Below are positions 27,461 through 36,907 of a stretch of DNA of 64,000 nt, one piece after another (the first letter of the stretch is position 1; the number at the start of each line of letters is the position of its first letter). The stretch spans positions 1 to 64,000 of the forward strand of contig NZ_AJWM01000076.1 in NCBI RefSeq assembly GCF_000281085.1. The letters are read 5' to 3'. The notes beneath the pieces are model-generated. The model worked only from the letters and a program-made list of their open reading frames with translations. It was not told the origin of the DNA and made no database searches. The translations under genes were made by a program, and so were the position numbers. Source of the stretch: Catenovulum agarivorans YM01 (GTDB taxonomy: Bacteria > Pseudomonadota > Gammaproteobacteria > Enterobacterales > Alteromonadaceae).

Positions 27461-28675
27461 ATGCTGAATAAGCACGATGTAGTGATAGTGGGTAGTGGTA
27501 TGGTTGGCGCAAGTTGTGCGCTCGATTTAGCCCTTGCTGGATTAAATGTGGCAATTGTCTCGCCAGATTTACCAACAGAACCTACTGACATTTCACTAGA
27601 CGATGAAAAGATAAATAATTCATTACGTTATAGTGCACTTAATCAAGCATCTATTAATGCATTTAGTCGTTTAGGTGTATGGCCATTTGCTGCTGCAGCG
27701 TATCAAGATATGTTGGTGTGGGATAAAAATAGCGTTGGCAAAATTCACTTTAGTGCCAGTGATGTTGGCACTGAGCAGCTAGGTTATATTTGTAATAATT
27801 TATTGGTGCAGCAGGCTTTGTTAAAACAACTAGCTGAACTGAAAAACTGCCAGTTTTATTCAGCCAAAGTCAGCCAAATTGATAACTCGCAAGATAATCC
27901 GTTGTTGCAGTTAGACGATAATAAATTATTACAAACACGTTTTTTGATTGCGGCGGATGGCGCAAATTCTAAGATTCGCCAATGGTTAGATTTACCTATT
28001 AGTTTTTCTGATTATGGGCAAGATGCGATTGTTGCTAATGTGCGTGTTGAGCAGCCGCATAACAATACTGCGCGGCAGATATTCACCCCCACAGGCCCGT
28101 TAGCTTTATTACCTTTGCAAGACTCAAATTTATGTTCAATTGTTTGGTCGCAAACTCGTGAAACTGCCCAAAATTTAATGGCATTAGATGATGCAGAATT
28201 TAACAATAAATTGACTGCTGCATTTGATGCACATTTAGGTTTAATTGAGTTAGCCTCTGAGCGGGTTAGTTATCCGTTAATGGCGCGTTACGCACAAAAC
28301 TTTATCCAAGGGCAGAGCATAGTGATAGGTGATGCGGCGCATACTATTCATCCATTAGCTGGGCAGGGCGCTAATTTAGGTTTACTAGATGCTTTTGCTT
28401 TTGCGCAAACGCTTAAAACGCATTGGCAAGATGAGGATACTAAGTTAGCAGTGGAGCTTAGAAAAACCATGCGTTGGCGTCAGGCAGATGCGCTGGAAAG
28501 GCTCGCTGCTATGGAGGTGTTTAAACGCACTTTCTCCAACGATATCGCGCCAGTTAAATTATTACGTGCAGCTGTGATGAACGGGTTAAATCAAATTAAA
28601 CCGGCGAAAAGTCAAATGAGCAAAGTGGCAATGGGGTTAACGGGGAAACTACCGGATATTTGTTTGCCTGAGTAG
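27461..28675 (+). CDS. ubiI: Ubiquinone biosynthesis hydroxylase UbiI (VisC-like)
   Basis: 404-aa FAD monooxygenase paralogous to UbiH, assigned as the C5-hydroxylase UbiI (VisC) of ubiquinone synthesis. It shows the dinucleotide fold VGSGMVGASCALDLA, the DG motif AADGANSKIRQ and GDAAHTIHPLAGQGANLG. It is 10 bp downstream of ubiH and ends the operon. The order pepP-ubiH-ubiI is that of E. coli, which supports the naming. Confidence 0.92.
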   Translation: MLNKHDVVIVGSGMVGASCALDLALAGLNVAIVSPDLPTEPTDISLDDEKINNSLRYSALNQASINAFSRLGVWPFAAAAYQDMLVWDKNSVGKIHFSASDVGTEQLGYICNNLLVQQALLKQLAELKNCQFYSAKVSQIDNSQDNPLLQLDDNKLLQTRFLIAADGANSKIRQWLDLPISFSDYGQDAIVANVRVEQPHNNTARQIFTPTGPLALLPLQDSNLCSIVWSQTRETAQNLMALDDAEFNNKLTAAFDAHLGLIELASERVSYPLMARYAQNFIQGQSIVIGDAAHTIHPLAGQGANLGLLDAFAFAQTLKTHWQDEDTKLAVELRKTMRWRQADALERLAAMEVFKRTFSNDIAPVKLLRAAVMNGLNQIKPAKSQMSKVAMGLTGKLPDICLPE

Positions 28676-28723
28676 TTTTTTTCGTAAAATCGCAGCAAGA
28701 CGTGTGCTACTAAGTCGAAGCTC

Positions 28724-28820
28724 AATGGAATATTGTTCGCAAAAACGCTTCAAGCCCGTCCTTGGGTCGCTCGCAAAAGATATCCCTATCTTTTGAAGTT
28801 TTGCTCACAACATTTCCATT
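28724..28820. repeat. Family-B intergenic palindrome (variant B2)
   Basis: Outer arms AATGGAATATTGTTCGCAAAA and TTTTGCTCACAACATTTCCATT are inverted repeats of diverged sequence. The core contains the hairpin AAAAGATATCCCTATCTTTT, which also appears inverted inside the family-A copy 200 bp away. It lies downstream of ubiI. Confidence 0.7.
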
Positions 28821-29026
28821 AACCTTCTTTACAATTGTGTCGCTGCATATTGTACCGATTGGAGGTTTGGCAAAGACAGTGCCAAACATCTTTCACTATA
28901 TTCAAGGCGTTGTCTGATTTTTTGATAGAGATCAGGAAGTTTGCTCAAGCTATTTCCATTCAACTTTTTGGTGTATGTGTTGTAACCCAACTACTAGCAG
29001 CAATATCGGTGCTAGATTAAAGCATG
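28821..29026. other. Spacer between B2 and A2 repeats
   Basis: 206 bp without a convincing gene. A piece near the right end (AGCAGCAATATCGGTGCTAGAT) resembles the spacer joining B and A elements in the composites at 47.7-51.5 kb, so the whole 28724-29130 stretch is probably a decayed B-A composite. Confidence 0.55.
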
Positions 29027-29130
29027 CTCGAATGCTCATTTTCTAAAACTTCAAAAGATAGGGATATCTTTTGGGAGCGGCCATGGATTGGCGAACAGCG
29101 TTTTTAGAAAATGATGCTTTGAGCGGGCTT
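29027..29130. repeat. Family-A intergenic palindrome (copy A2)
   Basis: The arms CTCGAATGCTCATTTTCTAAAA and TTTTTAGAAAATGATGCTTTGAG are imperfect inverted repeats. The inner module has the hairpin AAAAGATAGGGATATCTTTT. It lies in the convergent space between ubiI and putA and may help stop both transcripts. Confidence 0.75.
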
Positions 29131-29162
29131 GATTGCATGGCCCTTTTAGCGCTTTTAAACAA

Positions 29163-32100
29163 CTAATCATACAAGTCCAAACTTCCCCCAATAGCAGCAG
29201 TATTCTCACAAATCAGTTTTTCATTTAAAAACGCCGATAAATAATTTGGCCCGCCTGCTTTCGGCCCTGTGCCAGACAAATTCATGCCACCAAAGGCTTG
29301 GCAACCAACCACTGCGCCAACTTGATTACGGTTAATGTAAATATTGCCAACTTGCGCATCCAGCGCAATTTGCTGCCACAAATGCTGATTACGTGTATGC
29401 ACTGCCATAGTTAAACCATAACCCATAGTTTGCATTTGTTTTAATACCTGATAGTGATCTTGATATGGGCAGATATGTAGTACAGGGGCAAATATTTCAT
29501 TCTGAACTTGAGTTATCTTGTCTATCTCTACCAATGTGGGTGGGACAAAATTATGCTCATGTATTTGTTCGGCTAGTTCATTGGGAAGTTTGCTTTGAAA
29601 GGCGATTCTAGGCTGGATAAATTCGGAGTTTAAGTAGTGATTTACTGTGTCTTTCGCAGCTTGGTTAATCACAGCCGCAACGTCAGTTGTTTGCTGCTGT
29701 GCTTCGCCAACGACTAACTCAGCCATAGCTTGTTGCAGCTTATCTTTAACTTCAACATAAATGGATTGATGAACCACCAGAATGCGCGTGGCTGAACATC
29801 TTTGCCCTGCACTTGCAAAAGCGGATTCAATTACATCTCGCACTACTTGTTCGACCAAAGCACTGGCATCAGCTAACATAATATTAATGCCACCAGTTTC
29901 GGCAATGAGTTTTACACTATGCGGGTGGCTTAACAACTGTTGGTTAACATGTTTGCTCGCAGAATTCGAGCCGGTAAAACAAACGCCACTTAAATAACAT
30001 GGGTTATCACTGTAAGTTAAATGATAATTAAGTAACTTATTTGCGATCTGTTTACTCGGGCCTGTCAGTAACTGTAATGCTCCATTAGGCAAACCTGCTT
30101 GGCTAAATAACTGTAAACAATAATGACTGATCAGTTGTGTACTTGATGCGGGTTTAGCAATAACTGTATTGCCAGTTATTAATGCAGCAACAACTTGGCC
30201 TAAAAATATCGCCAGTGGAAAGTTCCATGGGGAAATACATACAAAAGTGCCTTTAGCTTGGTAAGTTAAGGTATTTTTTTCGCCTGCCGTATGCGCCAAT
30301 TCTTGTGCAGAAAATCGTTTAATTTGTTCAGTGTAGTAATAACAAAAATCGAGTGCTTCACGCCACTCGTTTAATGCGTCTTGCCTTGTTTTACCCGCTT
30401 CATATACCAATAAAAACAACAAATCCTGCTGATGACTAACCAATTGCTTTGCAAAGTTATTAATTATGCGTATACGCTCCTTGGTATTGTTGCGCCATTG
30501 CTTTTGCACTTTAGCTGCTTCGTTGAATAACAACGGGTAGTCGTAATCTGTGTTTAAACTGCTGGCGTAATGACATAACAAAGACTGTAACCAAATGTGG
30601 CTGCAACCTAGTAGTTTATCTGTTGCAATTTTATGCTCGGCCAACATAGTTTTTATCGGTTTAAAAAAAGGGTCATGGGGTAAGTGATTGAGCAGATTGT
30701 CGAAATTGTGTTGCTGCTTGCAGTCAGATAAATCCACACCGCTAGAGTTTTTCCTGTCAGTAAAAATATCTGGTGGATTTTTCACTCTACATTGTGTGTC
30801 AGCCAATTGATTAACATTGTTTAATAAAGTGTCCAGCGCAATTGTGTCATCGGCAATTTGATGAACAAAAGATTGATTTGCGCCATTTTCTAATAAGCGC
30901 CTAATTAAATAGGGTAGTACGGTTTTATGGTTACCAACAGGTGCATATTGGCGAATAGGGTAACTGGTTGACTTGGCAAATTGACTGAAAAATTCGCTAC
31001 CCATGCCATAGAGCTTTTGCCATTCAATTGGTTGATTAACCCTACCTACCTGAGTCATCAATTGTTCAATTTGGCTGATAGTAATAATGTTATGCCCAGC
31101 AAATTGTGGTTTTAACCAAGCATTGCCTGCGTTTATCAAAAAACGCGCGCAGACCAAATAACTCAAATCCGTATGTTGTTTTTGCCGAAAAACCGGGTAA
31201 TTATTTAACCCTTGCTGCTGCGCTTGCTTAATTTCACTGTCCCAATAGGCCCCTTTAACCAAGCGTACTGGAATAAAACTTTTATGTTGTCGACCAAGTG
31301 CATTTAGCCATAACAAGGTTATCAGAGCGCGTTTGGAATAAGCTTGTACTGCTATACCAAGTTTGTGCCAATTTTCTAGTTTAGGATTGGCGCGCAGGTT
31401 GGCAAATATATCCAAGGTGATCATGAGCTTGTCTGCTTCTTCAGCATCAAAAGTTACACCTACATCAGCTTGTTTGGCCGCAAAGGCTAAGGTTAATACA
31501 CGTTCAAGCAAGATGGGTTTTATTCGACCATACTGTTTGGCACCAAAGCGCCCATGTAATGCCGATAGTTTTATCGACACTGAGTGTTGCGGCTGAGTGG
31601 TATTTTGACCAAGTTGATGGATTAAATTATGGTAATGGTCAAAATAATCTTTTGTATCGACTTCCCCTAACGCAGCTTCTCCTAGACAATCGAAAGTGCA
31701 TAAATCGTGCTGTTGTTGAGCGCGTGCCAGAGCTTTGTGGTTATTTTGCGCATATACGAAATGCTGCGCAAGTTGTTGCATGCTTTCGCGCATACCCAAA
31801 TAAATTGCTGGGGCAGAAAGCTGTTTTAGACCTTGTTGCAAAAAGTCATGAAGCTGGTGTGGTTTTTCATCAACATAATCGCCAAGTAAATAATGACTTA
31901 ACTCTAATAATTTATGCAGAGTAACTGCAACTTTGTTTTGACTTTCCGTTGAATTATTTTGGATGTTGTCGTGAGCAATTTGCCAATAATCGAGTTTGTC
32001 TTGAATCAGCTGAATTGCACTTGGTTTGTGTTGGATTCGTAAAAATGCTTCGGCAAGACGCATTAGCGCATTGCCCTCGGCGGAAAATAAATCCAGTTGT

Positions 32101-32330
32101 GAAAAAAACGCTTCAGCAGCAAACAGGCTTTGTTTTAGTTGTTGACGGTTTATTTGCAGGCGCTGTTTAATTGGCTTGATATCAAAATGGCTATCTAACA
32201 GCTGAGTTAACTGGAATACTAATTCAGTGTCATCGACTAAATGATATTGATATAAAGCTTGTTTTAATGAATATAAATCGGTGCAAACATCTGGGAGATG
32301 TTTGGAAAATATCTGTTGATTGAGCTGCAT
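29163..32330 (-). CDS. putA: Bifunctional proline dehydrogenase / glutamate-semialdehyde dehydrogenase
   Basis: 1055-aa PutA, oxidising proline to glutamate in two steps with FAD then NAD+. The ATG at 32330 is chosen: GAGG lies six bases before it, whereas the longer frame starts only with TTG. The proline dehydrogenase TIM barrel spans about 230-500 (SVKLSALHGRFG, PVRLVKGAYWDSE). The aldehyde dehydrogenase part (about 590-1040) has SPWNFPLAIF, AETGGINIM and ASAGQRCSATR with the catalytic Cys. The ribbon-helix-helix DNA-binding domain of E. coli-type PutA (1320 aa) is absent, so it should not act as its own repressor. It stands alone. Confidence 0.93.
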   Translation of the reverse strand: MQLNQQIFSKHLPDVCTDLYSLKQALYQYHLVDDTELVFQLTQLLDSHFDIKPIKQRLQINRQQLKQSLFAAEAFFSQLDLFSAEGNALMRLAEAFLRIQHKPSAIQLIQDKLDYWQIAHDNIQNNSTESQNKVAVTLHKLLELSHYLLGDYVDEKPHQLHDFLQQGLKQLSAPAIYLGMRESMQQLAQHFVYAQNNHKALARAQQQHDLCTFDCLGEAALGEVDTKDYFDHYHNLIHQLGQNTTQPQHSVSIKLSALHGRFGAKQYGRIKPILLERVLTLAFAAKQADVGVTFDAEEADKLMITLDIFANLRANPKLENWHKLGIAVQAYSKRALITLLWLNALGRQHKSFIPVRLVKGAYWDSEIKQAQQQGLNNYPVFRQKQHTDLSYLVCARFLINAGNAWLKPQFAGHNIITISQIEQLMTQVGRVNQPIEWQKLYGMGSEFFSQFAKSTSYPIRQYAPVGNHKTVLPYLIRRLLENGANQSFVHQIADDTIALDTLLNNVNQLADTQCRVKNPPDIFTDRKNSSGVDLSDCKQQHNFDNLLNHLPHDPFFKPIKTMLAEHKIATDKLLGCSHIWLQSLLCHYASSLNTDYDYPLLFNEAAKVQKQWRNNTKERIRIINNFAKQLVSHQQDLLFLLVYEAGKTRQDALNEWREALDFCYYYTEQIKRFSAQELAHTAGEKNTLTYQAKGTFVCISPWNFPLAIFLGQVVAALITGNTVIAKPASSTQLISHYCLQLFSQAGLPNGALQLLTGPSKQIANKLLNYHLTYSDNPCYLSGVCFTGSNSASKHVNQQLLSHPHSVKLIAETGGINIMLADASALVEQVVRDVIESAFASAGQRCSATRILVVHQSIYVEVKDKLQQAMAELVVGEAQQQTTDVAAVINQAAKDTVNHYLNSEFIQPRIAFQSKLPNELAEQIHEHNFVPPTLVEIDKITQVQNEIFAPVLHICPYQDHYQVLKQMQTMGYGLTMAVHTRNQHLWQQIALDAQVGNIYINRNQVGAVVGCQAFGGMNLSGTGPKAGGPNYLSAFLNEKLICENTAAIGGSLDLYD

Positions 32331-32386
32331 TACAAACCTCGATAGTCGAGCGTTTGTTATCAAGTATAGTTAAGGTTAGTCAAATT

Positions 32387-33316
32387 TTAATAGATGACGT
32401 AGCGATTTTTTCCGGAGTGTTTAGCTTTGTACAAAGCTGCGTCTGCTTGGTCATAGATTAAATTCGCTTCAGTTTCAAAATCTGGGGTCATAGTTGCAAT
32501 ACCTATACTGCAAGTTACAAAGGTCGCACAATCAGAATGTTTATGTTCCATATGTAAGGTATGTAATTGCTCAAGTATGCGGTCGGCAACTGTCGTAGCG
32601 CCTTTTTTATCACTGTCTGGCAGTATAACGGCAAACTCTTCTCCGCCTAAACGTGCGGCTAAATCACTGGGTCTGTTGGCGCAGCGCTTAAGGACTCTGG
32701 CGAAAATAGTTAAACAATCATCACCAGCACCATGACCATAATGGTCATTGAAATTTTTGAAGTTATCTATATCTAAAATGAGCAATGTTATAGAGGTTTG
32801 ATTGCGAATGGCCCGTTTCCATTCTAATTCGAGTAAATCATCATATTTGCGCCGGTTGGCTATTTGAGTCAAAGGATCTGTTGTGGCCATTTGTTCCATG
32901 TGATCAAATTGGCGCTTTAACGTCACATGGGTACGGACTCTAGCTTTTAAAACCGGCAGTTCAATTGGTTTAGTAACAAAATCAACCGCACCTAAGTTAA
33001 AAGCTTGGGTTTTGTCCGGCAAATCACTTAGGGCAGTAACAAAAATAATGGGGATATTATGTAACTTTGGATTAGCTTTTATCCGTTTGCATACATCAAA
33101 TCCTTTTAAACCCGGCATAACAATGTCGAGTATGATTAAATCAATTTTCGGATCTGCTTCTACTATATTTAGGCCCGCGAGGCCGTCTGTGGCTACTTTT
33201 ACTTTGTAATCTTCATTTAACGCACGTGCCATTGTCTGTAGCATGACTGTGTCATCATCAATTAACAACACAGTGCATTCACTCGGAGCTAAATCGGTTA
33301 GATTACAGTTTCTCAA
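32387..33316 (-). CDS. Response regulator diguanylate cyclase (REC-GGDEF)
   Basis: 309-aa cytoplasmic protein making cyclic di-GMP. The N-terminal receiver (about 14-130) has acidic DDD, phospho-acceptor Asp in LIILDIVMPG and the Lys of VTKPI. The GGDEF domain (about 145-309) has an intact active site GGEEF and an inhibitory I-site RPSD five residues before it, so it should be product-inhibited. The start is a TTG at 33316, required because the next in-frame ATG lies inside the receiver. It begins three bases after the stop of the sensor kinase, so the two form a signalling pair. Confidence 0.9.
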   Translation of the reverse strand: MRNCNLTDLAPSECTVLLIDDDTVMLQTMARALNEDYKVKVATDGLAGLNIVEADPKIDLIILDIVMPGLKGFDVCKRIKANPKLHNIPIIFVTALSDLPDKTQAFNLGAVDFVTKPIELPVLKARVRTHVTLKRQFDHMEQMATTDPLTQIANRRKYDDLLELEWKRAIRNQTSITLLILDIDNFKNFNDHYGHGAGDDCLTIFARVLKRCANRPSDLAARLGGEEFAVILPDSDKKGATTVADRILEQLHTLHMEHKHSDCATFVTCSIGIATMTPDFETEANLIYDQADAALYKAKHSGKNRYVIY

Positions 33317-33319
33317 GGC

Positions 33320-36300
33320 TTAATTCTCACTTGGTTGTTTTACATAACGTGACAATAATTTGCTTGCAGCAAAATAGTCTAAACGGTCAACAAGTTCGGT
33401 TAGTTGATCTAGCTGTGGTTGGTCTATTACAGCAACTAAACTTGGAGTTAGCATGGTTATTTCTTCAGCTGTGACAAAAGTACCGTCTTTAAATTTAGTC
33501 AACAATTGATGAATTGTCGCTATCGGATCGTGTTTTTCATCGCTCATTGATGGTGTGGCTATCATGCGGGATGACAAATTACTCTGCTCAATAGCTAGCA
33601 TTAGTTGCTGAAGTTTATGATTTATATCAGTAAAATCTAAAGTTTTGTGTGTGTGAATGTTACTTTCCGTTTGTTCAATCAATTTTGCGAGCTCATATGC
33701 GCCAATGGTTGCTAACATGCCTTTAAATGTATGCAGAATATGTAAACACCGCATTGTGTCTGACTCTTTCGCTGCTGCATCAAGTTCTCCTAATAAAGAC
33801 TGGCTATCGTGGACAAATTGTTGAATTGCTTTGGCTAAAATATTCCAATTGTTACCGAGTTTATCAACTGCTTTGTCTAGCTCTAAACCTTCAATGCTAA
33901 AACTGTTACTATTAGGGGTTAATATTGCTTCTGCACGTTGTCTGTAACCTTGGGTGTAATTTAGCCAATCTAACATACACAAGGTTAATTTGTTGAAATC
34001 GATAGGTTTAGCAAGATGATCATTTACCCCCGCCTCTCGAGCCGCTTTGATGTCCTCTGGCATAGTGGCAGCAGACATAGCTAAAATAGGCACGTGTTCA
34101 CCTTTGTTGGTATTTCTTATCTGTTTGGTCGCCTCAACACCTCCCATCACAGGCATTTGTAAATCCATCAGAATAATATCAAATTCTCGTTTATTAAATA
34201 ATTCAACCGCTTCTAATCCAGTGTTGGCAATGACAACATTGGCATTTAGACCTTTTAAAAACTCAACTGCGACTAATTGATTGGTTAAATTATCTTCAAC
34301 TAATAGTATGTTGGCACTTGATAGTAGCTGTTGTTCGTGTTCGGCCAAATCTAATTTCTGCCGTGATTGTGGATTCGACTGTGTGCCTGTACCATTTATA
34401 TTTTGGATTAGTTGATGGAGTTTTGACGCCAGAATTGGTTTCTCCAAAATAAATTCTATATGGCGGCCTTCGACTATTTGATGCGCATATTCTACACCGT
34501 AAGTGGTCATCATTATCACGTGCAGGTTAGTCAACTTGTCGGTAAATTGTGGATGAGAATACAAATATTCAACCAGCTCTACGCCATTCATTTCTGGCAT
34601 TTGAAAATCAACCAATAATATATCAAAAGGTTGATTTTCTTGGTTAATTACATCAATGGCCGCTTTTGCCGAATTGACTAACTTATAGTCAAACTTCCAG
34701 TTCAATAAGATGTTTTCTATGATAATTAGGTTGTCTTCAATATCATCAACCACAAGTACTTTCATTTTTGTTGGTGGTGTTAAACTGCCATGCACTTGTT
34801 CTCCCGATTTAACCCGTATTGTGAAACTAAATGTTGTCCCTACGTTAGGCTGACTGAGTACGGCAATTTGTCCACCCATTAGCTGGATAAGTTTTTGGCT
34901 AATGCTTAGGCCTAAACCTGTACCTCCAAAACTTCGGGTGATCGACGGGTCAGCTTGAGTAAATGGCAAAAACAATTTATTGATTTGTTCGCTACTCATG
35001 CCGATACCTGTGTCACTAATATTAAAACTCAGCACAATGTCGTTACCATGCTCATCTGCTTCAATTTCTTCTGTGACCAGTATTTTTACTCGACCTGTTT
35101 CGGTAAATTTTATTGCGTTGCCGACTAAGTTATGTAGCACTTGACCAAGCCGATGAGCGTCACCAATATAATAACGGTGTATTCGTTCAGGAATATCAAC
35201 AACCAATTCTATTTGTTTTTTTTCAGCTTGAATGCTGAATAAACCAATGGTGTTGTATAACACGCGCTCAATATCAAAGTTATCAGCAGCAATGGTGATT
35301 TTGTCCGCTTCCATTTTGGAATAGTCGAGTATGTCATTGAGGATATTCAATAAACTATTGGAGGCATTTTCTACTTTACTCAAATACTCTCGTTGTTTAT
35401 GGCCCAGTTTCATTCTTAAAACCAATTGCACTAAGCCTAAAATGCCATTCATTGGGGTTCTAATTTCATGGCTCATATTGGATAAAAATTGGCTTTTGGC
35501 TTTGTAAGCGCGCTCGGCTTGGTCTTTTAATTGAATTAAATTTAGCTCTAATTGTTTTTTAGCACTAATATCATTGATGTTGCCTGAAACATATTCAGCC
35601 TGCATTTCTTTATCGAAAGAGGTTCCAGCTTTAGACGATAGCCATTTTTCATTGCCGTCAGAATCAATAATTTTATATTCAACTTGTTGCTCGCTCCGAA
35701 AGTGAATTTTGCTAAATAATACTCGCTCGACATTTGTGCGCTCTGATTCATCGATTAAATTGAGCCATAGCGACTTGTTCACAAATGATTCTTCGGTGTT
35801 TAATCCCAATAATTGCTTGGCTTGTTGTGATAACCATATTTGATCTGTGTTAGTATCCCACTCCCAGATACCGTCGTTACTTGCATTGCTGATGCGCTCT
35901 ATACGCTTATGTGCTTGTTTTTGTTTCTCATCTGCTGCGAGTTTTTCTCGGACATCAAAAATGGTGGCAAATACTAAATCTTGTTCACCGACGTTACGCT
36001 GAATTAAGTGGATTTCAATAGGAATATTGTCACCGTTTTTGGTAATACCATGCACCACTCGACCCAACGCCATAGGTTTATTCATGTCATTATCCTGATA
36101 AAACCTACGGACGAAGCTATTGTGTTTGCCTTGTAAAACGTCTGGTATCAATAGATTGACAGATTTTCCTTCTAATTCATCTTTGGAATAGTCAAACATC
36201 TTACACAGTGATTGATTTGCTAAATGAATAATGCCATGTTCGTCAATCGCTAGCATACCAACATGTGACGCATCTATAGTTTCACGTACAATGAAACTGT

Positions 36301-36748
36301 GTTTATTAATGTTTTCCAACTTTACTCTTTCGAGTTTTTCTTTATTGGCAGTTGCTTGTGCATCAAGTAATTGTGCTGGGGTTGGGAGTTTTAATGCCAA
36401 TGGCATGGCTTTTAAAATATAAATAACAGTGGCTAAAGAAACTGCAGCTGTGATGCCTTTGCTGATACCATGAACGCCATAATATCCTTGCCAGATAACC
36501 CATATGCTGATTAGATGGGTGGTACCACAACACAAAATAAACAGAGAAAATAAGGTGAAAACCCCCTTAAACTTAATATCTTCTCTTTGTTTTACAAAGT
36601 AATAAATCGCCAGTGGAATTGTGAAGTAAGCTAAGCTAATCACAACATCTGATAATACATTCAACCATAAAATTTCAGGAGTCCATAGATAACAGTGTCC
36701 GTGTGGCATAAAGTCGCCACGAAACAAGTTGTCTAGAATGCTATTCAT
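33320..36748 (-). CDS. Hybrid histidine kinase with ethylene-receptor-type membrane domain
   Basis: 1142-aa inner-membrane sensor kinase. The N-terminus (about 25-125, three helices) matches the ethylene-binding domain of plant ETR1: Asp34, Tyr41, Ile44, Pro45, Cys74 and His78 correspond to ETR1 Asp25, Tyr32, Ile35, Pro36, Cys65 and His69 with the same 9-residue offset throughout. Cys and His bind the Cu(I) cofactor in ETR1. Then come two PAS domains (about 150-270 and 285-395), HisKA with His427 (MSHEIRTP), an ATPase domain (to about 650), two receivers (Asp714 and Asp862) and an HPt domain with His1006 (HTFKG). The full phosphorelay would pass to the REC-GGDEF protein encoded next. The ligand is inferred. 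Confidence 0.9.
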   Translation of the reverse strand: MNSILDNLFRGDFMPHGHCYLWTPEILWLNVLSDVVISLAYFTIPLAIYYFVKQREDIKFKGVFTLFSLFILCCGTTHLISIWVIWQGYYGVHGISKGITAAVSLATVIYILKAMPLALKLPTPAQLLDAQATANKEKLERVKLENINKHSFIVRETIDASHVGMLAIDEHGIIHLANQSLCKMFDYSKDELEGKSVNLLIPDVLQGKHNSFVRRFYQDNDMNKPMALGRVVHGITKNGDNIPIEIHLIQRNVGEQDLVFATIFDVREKLAADEKQKQAHKRIERISNASNDGIWEWDTNTDQIWLSQQAKQLLGLNTEESFVNKSLWLNLIDESERTNVERVLFSKIHFRSEQQVEYKIIDSDGNEKWLSSKAGTSFDKEMQAEYVSGNINDISAKKQLELNLIQLKDQAERAYKAKSQFLSNMSHEIRTPMNGILGLVQLVLRMKLGHKQREYLSKVENASNSLLNILNDILDYSKMEADKITIAADNFDIERVLYNTIGLFSIQAEKKQIELVVDIPERIHRYYIGDAHRLGQVLHNLVGNAIKFTETGRVKILVTEEIEADEHGNDIVLSFNISDTGIGMSSEQINKLFLPFTQADPSITRSFGGTGLGLSISQKLIQLMGGQIAVLSQPNVGTTFSFTIRVKSGEQVHGSLTPPTKMKVLVVDDIEDNLIIIENILLNWKFDYKLVNSAKAAIDVINQENQPFDILLVDFQMPEMNGVELVEYLYSHPQFTDKLTNLHVIMMTTYGVEYAHQIVEGRHIEFILEKPILASKLHQLIQNINGTGTQSNPQSRQKLDLAEHEQQLLSSANILLVEDNLTNQLVAVEFLKGLNANVVIANTGLEAVELFNKREFDIILMDLQMPVMGGVEATKQIRNTNKGEHVPILAMSAATMPEDIKAAREAGVNDHLAKPIDFNKLTLCMLDWLNYTQGYRQRAEAILTPNSNSFSIEGLELDKAVDKLGNNWNILAKAIQQFVHDSQSLLGELDAAAKESDTMRCLHILHTFKGMLATIGAYELAKLIEQTESNIHTHKTLDFTDINHKLQQLMLAIEQSNLSSRMIATPSMSDEKHDPIATIHQLLTKFKDGTFVTAEEITMLTPSLVAVIDQPQLDQLTELVDRLDYFAASKLLSRYVKQPSEN

Positions 36749-36853
36749 ATCTGCGTCTTGTTTAAGTTAAAGTCGTTGAACTGTAGATTAAGAATAGAAC
36801 ATAAATAGCCAGCTAGCTGGTTTTATACTTTTAGAAAAGGAATTGCAGAATTG

Positions 36854-36880
36854 AAAAAGGCAGCTCGCTCTTGAGCTGCC
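36854..36880 (-). terminator. Rho-independent terminator of the ygiM-like gene
   Basis: On the minus strand GGCAGCTC pairs with GAGCTGCC around 6 nt and is followed by five T. It lies just after the minus-strand SH3 gene and ahead of the kinase gene, which therefore needs its own promoter. Confidence 0.85.
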
Positions 36881-36907
36881 ACAGAACTAGCGCTTAACGG
36901 GGAGTGT

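Noticed and set aside
28835-29020. Plus-strand 61-codon frame between ubiI and putA
   Set aside because: It lies in a decayed repeat composite and its sequence matches repeat spacer rather than protein.
31559-31924. Long plus-strand frame (121 codons) inside putA
   Set aside because: It is antisense to a well-conserved enzyme and has no start signals.
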